Below are positions 35,072-45,077 of a stretch of DNA of 64,000 bases, piece by piece. Source of the stretch: Capsicum annuum (Eukaryota > Streptophyta > Magnoliopsida > Solanales > Solanaceae); NCBI RefSeq assembly GCF_002878395.1, contig NC_061120.1:94255163-94319162 (forward strand), read 5' to 3'. The notes below the pieces were generated by a model. The model saw only the letters and a program-made list of their open reading frames with translations. It had not been told where the DNA came from and did not search any database. The translations under genes and the position numbers were made by a program. Each line of letters starts with the position of its first letter. The stretch's first letter is position 1.

Positions 35072-36180
35072 TTTCCGTTCGAGGTCGTTTCAATGAAAAG
35101 TCGGTCCCACAACTAAGTGTTATTTTTATCTATTTTCGACCAATAGCCCAAAGTTAACTTACAAGCCATGGGACCGAAACAAAGAGCCCCCCAAACCTAA
35201 AACTATGTTTCAGAGTTGTTGGAACTATGAGAATTAGTATTAAAGGTTGTTTGACTGAAGTTTTTGCCTGGTAGACAATTCATACTAGTGAGGACTTCAA
35301 AATAGGGAATTACCTCTAAAAATCAAACGAACTATCCGATAACAAAATTTTTAGCTCCAGCAAGTCACAAATGATTTGGAGATGCTATAGGAAAGCTCTA
35401 ACCAGTAAAAAGGACTAAGAATATAGAAATTAAGCTGGAGGGTCATTGTAGTTACATTAATACCATGTCCAGACAACCATTCCTATGGTTACCACTATAG
35501 ATTCTTCGAAAACTAGAAACACTAACCAGCTCTAGTTCATAACTTTTATTTTGTTCTAACGCCATTTTCAATTAAATTAACATTACAAATATTCATGAAT
35601 GTTCAACTTCAAGAACAATGAACGTTAAACCATTCACAAATTCAATATCCCACATTACCATAATTTTTGTTTCAAACAACCTGAATTTAGCATTTTTATC
35701 CATCCTAGCACCGTGTCTATGGGCCTAAGAATGAAATCTGTCACTTATCTATGTCATGTCTTTACTTTCTAACCTAGGTCTAAACTAATCGGTTAAATCT
35801 AGTCTACTTGGACGCCATGTAGCTCCTATAGAGGCATGAATGCGAGCTTCTACTATATGCTAGATATTTCTGTAATGAAATCCACAAAAAAACTATGGGT
35901 TTTACACTATTCAAGTGCATTTTCATGTCTGCATTGCTCAAACTCCAAGAGGCAACCCTAGGGAGTTATTAGAAGCCTTCCTAATCCTATTTCCAACAGA
36001 AGAAGATAAGTTTAATTAGTAAAATGGTGGTTTATTTCCTGTCCTCAATGTCATACTATACTGACACTGCTATATATTGAAAATTCTTTCTATAACAGGA
36101 TGACGTCAGCTCGACTACGTATTTCAAATTCTAAAATTTTTCAAATAAGTCCATTGATACTATATTTTTTAGAAATGTTC
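35072..36180. other. Non-coding interval right of chromovirus A, probably tail of a minus-strand Tat element
   Basis: No protein trace on either strand. It is the other side of the site hit by element A (left side ends at 11,575). It directly follows, on the minus strand, the integrase remnant at 36,180-37,870, so it may be that element's 3' tail. No LTR boundary was identified. Confidence 0.35.
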
Positions 36181-37870
36181 ATGTCGCATGCCCATAGATG
36201 AGGTGCTTTAGTAACGACATAACAAGTCAATACAAACTATAATAATTCAGATAGAATTTCCTCCAAAATCCTTTAACGGCCTCCAGCTTCCTTTTCTTGG
36301 TTTGGATTACCATTTTATTGGATCATTCCACCAGACCATTTGCCTTTGGTATATGGCATGTATATTATCCTTTTTAATCCTTTTTTTGTAAGAAATTAAG
36401 CCATTTTCTATCGATATATTAAGGGTCATGGTCACAAGCAATATCTTTTTGGATGTTGACGCAACTTATTTTAGAAGTCCATAAGAAGTATGACCTGCTT
36501 CTCCCTATCATGTTGAAACAACATTCTTCATTACATCTGGACAAATAGTCACTTAACATAACACAAATTTTACCTATCCAAGGCCGCTATGATCATTTGA
36601 TAATATCAATCCCTCACTTAATGAATTGCAACAGTGAGTCCACAGGGCGTAGTTCTTCAGCTAGTTAATGGATCATAAATGTGTAGCATTAGTAGTTATC
36701 AACTTTTGAGTAAACATTCTATCATCTTAGTCTATAATGACTACTGGTACCCAACATTGATGAATGTTTAGACAGGAGTCTCATCACTAGTGTTATTATC
36801 GCAGGAACCTTCGTAGACGTCTTTCATTAAATAATCACTCTTACCTGGGCATAGTTAGTTATGTATGGTACTGGTGTAAGATTTTCTACATAACCGCATG
36901 TTGACTATAGAGTAACTCACAACTTTGTTCATAGCGCTCGAGATTCCTTTGCATTGTCAAGAAATTTTTCCTCATTAAGGTAGTTATGTATCAATTTCTC
37001 TAGTTCCATGTTAGGCCTATGAGATTTACGTCATCATGGCTAATATCAAGATCTAAATTAAGGACTTGTACCTTTTTAGAGTTAGTTGATCTCTTGTTTA
37101 ACAAGTCCCAAAGTTTGATAAAGCATCTGCTTCTATATTCTATTCGCGTGATATATGAATTACTATGCATTCTCTAAAATGGCTTAGGGAAACCAATACT
37201 TTTGTAAGTATTTTTTTCTTTACTTTTTTTTGAGTTCAAATGAGTGGTTGATCTGGCTTACAACTATGAGAGTGTCAAAACTACTGTGAGAGTGTAAAAA
37301 CTTTCTTTGAGGACGTCTGCTGCTAGGTTTTAGGCTAAATATGGAACAATAATTAATGCCTCATGCCCACCTTTTTATTAGTGACATGATTAATTTTAAT
37401 GGATTATTTAATGAGGTCCGTAGAAGAAGTATTTAAGATGATACCTAATTCAGACACTCATACATCAGATTTCAGTATGTTATAAGGTCCGTATGACATG
37501 TTTGATGTGTGAGGTTATTACACATTCTTTTTAAACATCGAGAATTAGATTTTTGAAAAAATTAGCTATAAAGTTTACCAAAACTTGTGATTTTATAGCA
37601 ATTCATGGTTTGTATGTTAAGTCATAACCATTTATTCTTGTTGCCTATTCAGCAAACCTATTTGGGTTTGGGCATAATATTCCTTGAAGGATAAGTGGTG
37701 ATGACATTGATAGGGGGCACTCGAAATACAACCTAAGTTTTGTAGAGGCCATTACTAATGCAAAGGCTAGTTTTTTCAGGTGCGGGTATCCAGTTTCCAC
37801 ATTTACCAAGGCTATATTAATATAATAAATTGTAAATCAATTGTCATTTTTCTTCCAGCACAAAAATAAC
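36180..37870 (-). pseudogene. Tat-lineage pol remnant: RNase H, second RNase H, integrase
   Basis: Read on the minus strand from 37,870 downward. The first RNase H block is VYFASKALVNVETGYPHLKK, LAFALVMASTKLRLYFEC and, further on, KSQVLVNFIANFF (37,545-37,870). At about 37,090-37,180 comes HITRIENIEADALSNFGT, the end of the additional ('archaeal-type') RNase H that distinguishes the Tat branch of Ty3/gypsy. Integrase traces at 36,200-36,450 include FLQKKGLKRIIYMPYT and NPNQEKEAGG. No frame stays open for long. The RT that should precede it is absent because a plus-strand LTR tail and a copia element start at 37,880. Confidence 0.6.
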
Positions 37871-37879
37871 TATTATAGT

Positions 37880-38062
37880 GTGTACCCTATTATATTATTT
37901 CAGGTTTCAGTATGTTCATGACATGGTTATTTCTCGTTATCTTAGCATGATTTGTGCTATAATGAGTTCTGAAAGTGATGACAAGTTTAGAGGGTTAGCT
38001 TGAGGCCAAGTGTGGCCTTGAGCACCATGTGACATCTCGGGATAGGTTCTTGGGGAGTTACA
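37880..38062 (+). repeat. 3' tail of a chromovirus-type LTR
   Basis: About 180 bp ending ggagttaca at 38,062. The last 80 bases (gagggttagcttgagg..., gagcaccatgtgacat, ggttcttggggagttaca) match the end of the B LTR block agcaccgtgtgacatcccgg. The rest of that LTR is not present to the left; Tat-like minus-strand sequence lies there instead. Confidence 0.55.
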
Positions 38063-39156
38063 GCCAAGTACCTTTAACATAGTGACCCCAAATATCTAGA
38101 GAAATGTGCAAGATTCTAGCTATATCAGCAGTATAAAGATTCATGGTGACCCCTCGAACAATTGTAGAGAACATCTCACCAATAGCTGCCCCATTTGTAT
38201 AGGACTCGTACACCTCAGGCTTGGCGAACCTCCTTTGTAAGTCACCCTGATGTAATAGGTGTGACAACCCTTGGACCTCTAATTTTCCCAATAAAGTAGT
38301 CATATCAACAATTCTAAAACCACTATCAACACGACCTCTAGCTAGCTCATACTTTTGAAAATGCAGATAGTGTTCCTTAGGAGAGTCCTGATTTATAGAT
38401 GATTTATGAATTTCAAAATCAGGATCCAACTTAGTAGCAGTATCAAGAGGTGAGTCAGACTCATAAGACTCAGAGAGAACAAGTTTGTTAACCTGTTTCA
38501 TCAAATGAGAGGATGACTTCTTTGGAGCAGATTTGGATGATTAGGAAGCTTTTGTTGTAGGGGTCGGTTTAGGCTAGGTTGAGGGTTTATGAGAACTAGA
38601 GGGTTTTGGAGCTTTTCCTATGACCGTCATCTTTTTCTAGACTGAGTGAAGAAGAAAATCAAGAAAGGGTGCATGAGAAGAAGGAGGAGGACCAAATGTA
38701 GCAACTTGTTTCCTTTCGCTTTCTTGAAAGGCTTCAGCTAAGGAAACTTCTTCCCGTTATTTTTTACCCGGAGTATGTGGATTTTTGGGAGTGGGTACAA
38801 CTGGGGAAGGATTAGCAAGAACATGGTCATCAATATCAATAGCAGGGGAAAAGGGTTTTTTGTTTTGATTTAGATCTAGACTTTTGCGGAATCAGGTCTG
38901 CAATAGGAACAACATCAGGGTCAATAATTCGCAGAGGGATCGAATGTGGTAATGAGGATTTAGAAGAAGACGAAAGATTTGATAAAAATTAGGCAAAGGG
39001 GTTTTTTAAATTTTTGTATGCTGCAAAATCAAATAGTTTGATTTAATTGGTTGGGGCAAAAAGAGGAATTTCATTTCTAGTGAGATCGAGGATGATTTCA
39101 ATGTAAGGTGAGGTAGTGGAGTGATGGAGGTTTGAGAATTTAGAAGTTGATGCCAT
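38063..39156 (-). pseudogene. Extra ORF downstream of copia pol (SIRE/Maximus-like 'third ORF')
   Basis: On the minus strand the ATG at 39,156 opens MASTSKFSNLHHSTTSPYIE, with later DPDVVPIADLIPQK. It is Ser/Lys-rich with several stops. The last 148 codons (38,504-38,058) are open and contain GRVDSGFRIVDMTTLLGKLE, FAKPEVYESYTNGAAIGEMF and STIVRGVTMNLYTADIARIL. This has the look of the plant retroelement-associated domain with '-VV-FY-N---------VRG--I--S---I--IL-IP'. SIRE-type copia elements carry an extra ORF at this place, often called env-like. No signal peptide or membrane segment is seen, so an envelope function is not supported. The ORF is cut abruptly by the LTR end at 38,062, so its C-terminus and the copia 3' LTR are missing. 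Confidence 0.5.
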
Positions 39157-39639
39157 GGTTTAGAGAAAACTAGAAAGTTGATATTTGGTTGGTGAAGAGA
39201 ATGAGTTATGAAAGAGGGAAGGGATCATATTTAAATTGAAGTTAAAGTAGTTGAATAGTGGATGGAGTGTATTTAGTGAAGAAACGTAATGAAAGAGATG
39301 TTCAGATGTGATTTGAAAGTGCTGGCAGCCTTTTTGAATATGTGGAACGCTTTGATTTTCGGCAGTTGAAGGAAGTTTCAAGGAATCATGTAGATTACCT
39401 GTTTCTTTCAGTGCAATTATAGGTAAAATATAATCATACCTTAACCTTTTAGTATAATATGGACAAAGTTGCTTGAATGGTTCAACATCTCTGCAAGAAC
39501 AAGACACAAATGAGTAAGATTACTCTAAAATCTTTTATTTAGGACGCACAATTAAATATGTAAGACTGGATTAACCAATAATCACTTTAAAGAACATTGT
39601 CTTTTCTAATCAATCATTGAGGGATATTTATGCAATTTT

Positions 39640-41110
39640 AATCATCCCCAAGGCTAACCTATTTTTTTTCAAAGAGTTCCCTGCTTAATGCCTTAGTGAA
39701 TATATAACCAATTTGTTCTTCAGTGTTGTAAAACATGATTAATATAAGACTTTTTTCAATATTATCTCTGAGAAAGTGATGTCTAATATCAATATGTTTG
39801 GTTTTTTTATCTTGAACAGATTCTTAGCAATATTAAGGGCACTTGTATTGTAAGAGAAAATAGGAACACATCCTACATCTCTACTAAATTCCATGAGTTA
39901 TTGGTTAATCCATAGAAACTATGCACAATAAGATCCTGCAATAACATATTCAGACTCAGCAGTAGACAAGGCTATTGAGTTTTATTTCTTACTGGACAAG
40001 GAAATTAAACATGATCCAAGGAAGTGTGCCATACCTGTGGTGCTTTTCCAGTCCACCAAGTATCCTGTATAGTTAGCCTCTGAGTGTCCTAACAAGTTAA
40101 ACTTAATACCTTTTGGATACCATAGGCCAAGATCACTGGTTCCTTTGAGATACATAAAAATTTATTTAACAGACTTTAAATGAGACTATTTAGATTTGCC
40201 TGAACTCTGTATAGTTTTTGCTCCACACCAGGACCTATTTCCTCCAAATCAAGTTTTGTCGCAATGGCTATTAGAGTGCTGATCTCTTTTGCCTCTTCCA
40301 TGGAAAATCTTTTGAAAAGTTCCTTGACATACTTCTGCTTATGGATCATGGTTCCAAATGTTGTTTCTTTAATTTGTAAACCTAAGAAGTTTAACTCCCC
40401 CATCATGCTCAACTCAAATTTACAACTCATTAGTTTAGCAAAATCATGAATCATGTTCATGTTTGTCAAGCCAAAATAATGTCATCAATATACATGTGCA
40501 CAACCAATAGATCTTTTCCATTTTTAAGAAAAGAGTGTAGTCAATCATACCTCCAGTGTGACAATATTCCAGAAGAAACTTTAACTATCTCTCATACCAA
40601 GCTCTTGGGGCTTGTTTGAGTCCTTACAAATCCTTGTCCAGTTTAGAAACATGATCAGGAAACTCTTTTCTTTCAAATCCCAGTGGTTATTTTACATAAA
40701 CCTCCTCTTTTAGAACGCCATTCAAGAATGCACTCTTAACATCCATTTGATAGAGAATGAATTTCATATAAGCAAAAAAAGAAACAAGTAATCTAATTTC
40801 TCCAATTCTGGGTATAGGAGGAAAGTCTCACTAAAATCTATGCCTTTTTCTTTATTTTACACTTGGACCAATAATCTTGCCTTGTTCCTTGTAACTGTTC
40901 TATGGTCATTAACCTTTTTCTATACACCCACTTAGTCCCAATTACTATGCAGTCTTTTAGAAGGGGAACTAAGTTTCATACTTTGCTTTTCTTAAATTGA
41001 TTTAACTCTTTTTGCATGGCTATAATCCAATAAGCATCAAGCAGTGCTTTAGTTAATTTCTTTGGCTCAATTTCTAACCAAAAAGCTTTGAAAGCACACA
41101 TACTTCTCAT
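39640..41110 (-). pseudogene. Copia reverse transcriptase and RNase H (SIRE-like)
   Basis: Minus strand. RT landmarks in order: IAMQKELNQFKKSKV (about 41,030-40,980), GTKWVYRKRL, QMDVKSAFLNGVLKEEVYVK (about 40,755-40,700), APRAWYER, and the active site MYIDDIIL (YIDD at about 40,490-40,501), which is intact. A 97-codon open stretch (40,469-40,176) adds KLMSCKFELSMMGELNFLGL, YVKELFKRFSMEEAKEIS and TKLDLEEIGPGVEQKLYR. RNase H traces at 39,660-39,830 read KTKHIDIRHHFLRDNIEK and IFTKALSRELFEK. Stops and frameshifts remain, but this is one of the better preserved polymerases of the window. Confidence 0.85.
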
Positions 41111-41348
41111 CCAAACCTTGTGGTGATCCCAAAAGTAAGATCAGTGAGAACATTCTTTATAGGATGTTATCCATGATACTTATAACCATATGGGAAAAAA
41201 CCTAGGGAGATACTTGGATCACTACAGATGTTCTAAGTTGGGGTAGTTGGTGGCTCAGTTTCCTTGTCAATGTGTCTCTAAAATTAGTTCCCCCTCTTAA
41301 GGTGCCTCCATGCTTGGTAGCTCCAGTCGATGAACCACTTTATGTAAC

Positions 41349-42737
41349 CTATTCCTCAGAGTCACTTTCTTTCTGCAAGTTAGTCTTATCAAAGGATTCA
41401 TTAAAAACTGCATGCACACTTTCTTCAACATAGTTTTTTCTATTGTTTAGCACTCTATCGGCCTTACTATGAAGTGAATAACCTAAGAAGATTCCCTGAT
41501 CACTTTTAGCATGAAATTTTCCCAGATTATCCTTTCCATTATAATGAATGAAACATTTATAACAAAAAGTTCTAAAATGAGAAATGTTTGGCCTTCTCCA
41601 TTTTAATAATTCATAGGGAGTCTTCTCTAAAATAGGTCTGATCATGCATCTATTTATGATATGTGTTACAATACTAATTACCTCAGCCCAAATATATTTA
41701 GCAAGATATCCTGCAAGCATCATTATTCTAGCCATATCTTTAAAGGTTTTATTCCTTCTTTCTACCACTATATTTGTTGTGGTGTTCTAGGAGCAGAAAA
41801 GTTATAATCTATACCAATTATAGAATAGAATTCTAAAAATTTGGCATTCTTAAATTTTGTACCATAGTCAGATCTTATGGAAACTAGAGAACTGCCCAGT
41901 TTCTTTTTAAATTTCTTGATGAAAATAATAAAGACATGAAAGACATCTTCTTTAGAAGCTAGAAACAATGTCTAGGTAAATTAGGAATAATAATCAACAT
42001 TCATAAAAACATATCTTTTTTCCCCTCTGTTTTGAAGTTTCATTGGTCCACATAAGTTCATATGGACCAAGTCGAGGCACTTAGTAGTGCTGACATAGTT
42101 CTTTGACTTAAAAGAAGATCTTAACTGCTTCCCCCTTACATATGCACTACATACATTTTCTTATTTAAACTTGGTCTTGGCAAACCCAATACAATATCAT
42201 TACAAGAAAGTATGTTTAGCTGTTTTAGACTTGCATGTCCAAGTATCCTGAGCTAAAGAAGGGGATCATTATCCATTGCACTTAGACAAGTTAACTTAAT
42301 TCCTTATATTGCCATTATGTCAGCTTTGTATACATTTTTGTATCATCTTGCAGTGAGCATAATCTCTTTGGTGTCCATCCTCTTGAGTTTGACTCCTGTA
42401 GAAGTGAAAATAACTTTATTACCTTTATCATACAGTTGTGAAATGCGCTGTGCTTCAATCCTTCAACAAGATATACATCTTCCAATTCTCTTGATTCAAT
42501 GCGTCTATTTTTACAACTCTAGTAATGATTCCATTTTTTACATCACCAAAAGAAACTCCTTCTCCATTTATTTTAGAGGGTGAAAGAAACTTTTTCTTAT
42601 CACTATTCATGTGTCTTGAGCAAGCACTGTCCAGGTACCAATACTCTTGGCATCCTTCAACCTTCTCCTGCAAGAAATCATGGTTAGACTTAGCAACCCA
42701 GACAAGATTAGGTCCTATTTTATCAGTGAATGGATGA
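41349..42737 (-). pseudogene. Copia protease and integrase (SIRE-like)
   Basis: Minus strand. The protease motif WYLDSACSRHMNSDKKKF and the following GVSFGDVKNGIITRVVKI lie in an open stretch that ends at 42,455. Integrase pieces: MFLASKEDVFHVFIIFIKKF, SIRSDYGTKFKNAKFLEF and NFSAPRTPQQ (41,968-41,768), then MVERRNKTFKDMARIMMLAG, AEVISIVTHIINRCMIRP, ILEKTPYELLKWRRPNISHF and DQGIFLGYSLHSKADRVLNN (41,768-41,349). The second Asp (RSDYG) and the Glu (VVER) are present. A short deletion between PQQ and VVER shifts the frame. Its order, protease before integrase before RT, identifies Ty1/copia. Confidence 0.85.
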
Positions 42738-44480
42738 ATTAAATTTTTTCTAGTCCATGCAGGCAACATAAAATGTGACCTATTACTCTGACCAAAACCA
42801 GTTAGTTTTTTCTTGGTCCGAGAAAATTTATTAGCTAGGTTTTTATTGCTAAATCTGGTTTTAGCAGCTACAGGACATTCAGTGGTTGGATGTCCAAGGT
42901 TATCAGATACATAACATGTCTTTAGGATCATCAAGACTATTGTAGAAATCAAAACCTGCCTTTTCACTGTGATTTCTTTCACTGAACTTATCAAAAATTC
43001 TTTTAAGATCAAGTTTCAGTTTTGAGACTTCGTGACATAGTTTATCCACCATATGTATTGCATCATTACATTTTTGTTTGTACTTGACTAATTCAAGTTC
43101 AACACTTTTCTGGTCTTTACTCATGACCTTTTTTCCATTTTCAGTGAGTGTTAATTTTAAAACTTCAGACTTAAGATCATTGTTTAAAGAATCAAGTTCT
43201 ATAGCCTGTTTCTTTAGAGTGCAGTTTTCTTCTTCAACTCCATTCCTTTAAGCTTTCAAATCAATAAGATCAAATTTTAGACTTGCAAGACTGTTGAACA
43301 ACTCATCCATATTAGAATTTAATTCTTAGAAATCATCAATTTATGCACTCATCAAGGAAATAAGTTTTCTTTTTGAACATAAATGCAATTTTTCTTTAAT
43401 ATCAAGTGTAATCACCTCAGAAAGATCTTTTTCTTGCTCCAATTAAGAGTCTTCTATGGCCATGACTGCTGTTTTATTAATTCAATCATCATTTGAATCA
43501 AATCCCCTGCTACTACCAATCATATTCTTCCTTCTTTATGGCTTTTTATTTCAATTCTTTCTCATCCCTTTCCTTCATCCATTCTATTTTCAAAAAAGGA
43601 TAATCCATGATCTGATGATCAGTCTTTCTACACTTCTAGCATCTATTTGGATTGTCATTGGAATGTTTCTTGACACATATTCCTTTTTTCATTTTAAAAA
43701 ATATACTGAAGTTCTTAGTTATGAAGACAATTTGTTCCTAGTTAAGTTCTACTTCATCATCACTATCTGAGGCCTTCAAAAACAAGACTTTCTCAGGGGC
43801 TGCTTATTCATTTGTTCCATCAATTTCTATTTCTTAAGTCATGAAATTTCCTACTAATTCATCTAGTGTCATGCCAGTGAGATCTTTTGCCTGCCTAATT
43901 ACAGTCACTTTAACATTCCACTTAGATTTTGGTAGTAACCTCAGCACTTTTTCAACTTGTTCTTCCCCAGTGATAACCTTTCCCAAGGAAGTAAACTCAT
44001 TTGTAAAGGCAGTAAGCCTTGTAATAATCTCATCGAAGGATTCATTCTTCTTTATATTAAATGCTTCATACTCAGTAAAAAGAAGAGCAATCCTGAACTA
44101 TCATACTTGAGAGGTACCTTAATTACATTGACTAGTGCATCCCGAATTTGCTTAGCAGTGGTTCAACTTGACACTCTGTTGCACTCAACCGGTCCTAGTC
44201 CATAGACTAAGATGTTCTTAGCCCTAGCATTTTTCTATAATGCCGCTAAGTCCTCAGTAGTAAATTAACTCCTCACTTTCTTGCCTTGTTCACCATCAAC
44301 CAATTTCATTGGAATAGGACAACCATCAGTGATCCTAGCCCATAATTCTTTGTCTTCACCTTGGATGAACATTTCCATCCTAGATTTCAAACAGATAAAG
44401 TGAGAACCATTAAAGAGTGGGGGTCTAGTGATTGACTGACCTTTACAGTGACTAGTAGGAGGTGTGGAATTTATCATAGT
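42738..44480 (-). pseudogene. Copia gag (SIRE-like)
   Basis: Minus strand. The start at 44,477 gives MINSTPPTSHCKG, then SITRPPLFNGSHFICLKSRM, EMFIQGEDKELWARITDG, the N-terminal gag domain seen in many plant copia elements (DUF4219/UBN2 type). A later block DALVNVIKVPLKYDSS is near 44,100-44,150. A knuckle trace NPNRC-KCRKTDHQIMDYP is at about 43,605-43,650. A charged, probably coiled-coil segment MSKDQKSVELELVKYKQKC lies at 43,124-42,903. A second knuckle-like CYVSDNLGHPTTECP and PNLVWVAKS precede the protease. Long gag with a coiled coil before a second knuckle fits SIRE/Maximus rather than Tork or Ale lineages. Several stops and shifts. Confidence 0.75.
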
Positions 44481-44522
44481 AATTTTTTTCTTAGGTGCAA
44501 ACCTTATTTAAGATAACCTCAT

Positions 44523-44534
44523 TTTGATACCACT
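44523..44534 (-). other. Primer-binding site of the copia element
   Basis: The minus strand reads agtggtatcaaa immediately after the LTR end, the complement of the initiator Met tRNA 3' end, as usual for plant copia elements. Confidence 0.75.
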
Positions 44535-45077
44535 TGTTAGAGTGTGTACCCTACGGAACTTAGTGTTTTACTCTAATAGTTGCCTATTAATTAAACAACT
44601 CAACTAAAATGGTTCACAAAAGTCCAAATGAAGACAATTATTTTCACGTAGAAAACACCCGGCTCAAGAAAGGTGTAAAAAACCATGACTTGTACCTCTA
44701 CACGATTTAAGCCCAACATCACTAATACTCTTGAACCTCAACAATCAACAAATTACAAGACTTCCTGTAAACTATAAATTAAACCTTCTAACTCCTATTT
44801 ATACAATGACACAAATCTTCCTAATATATGTGTATCCAAGTCTTCGAGTTCCCTAACTTGAAGACACAACTCCTAACTCAGGTTATAATTCACTGACTTA
44901 TTATAACTTAAAGAACCAACCTACTACAAAGTCTACGATTCGATAAGTAAAGGACCAGGTTCTTCTTGAAGTCTAGTGAACTGATTTACTGATTGATGCT
45001 TTTCTTTATCAAAGCTTGAGTAAAACACTTAAATATCATTTGTTGTATTTAAGCCAACTCCTGATTGATTCCTTTAT
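44535..45077 (-). repeat. 5' LTR of the copia element (minus strand)
   Basis: On the minus strand it ends ...CACTCTAACA next to the primer site. The upstream limit is set only by the solo LTR that begins at 45,078, so the LTR may have been longer and interrupted by it. No second LTR copy was found at the other end of the element. Confidence 0.6.

Noticed and set aside
35072..36180. A full chromovirus LTR ending at 38,062
   Set aside because: Only the last 180 bp resemble that LTR; minus-strand Tat pol occupies 36,180-37,870, so a continuous LTR is impossible.
42317..42583. Plus-strand open frames across the copia region (also 43,456-44,205)
   Set aside because: Antisense shadows of the minus-strand copia gag-pol, whose recognised motifs account for the sequence.
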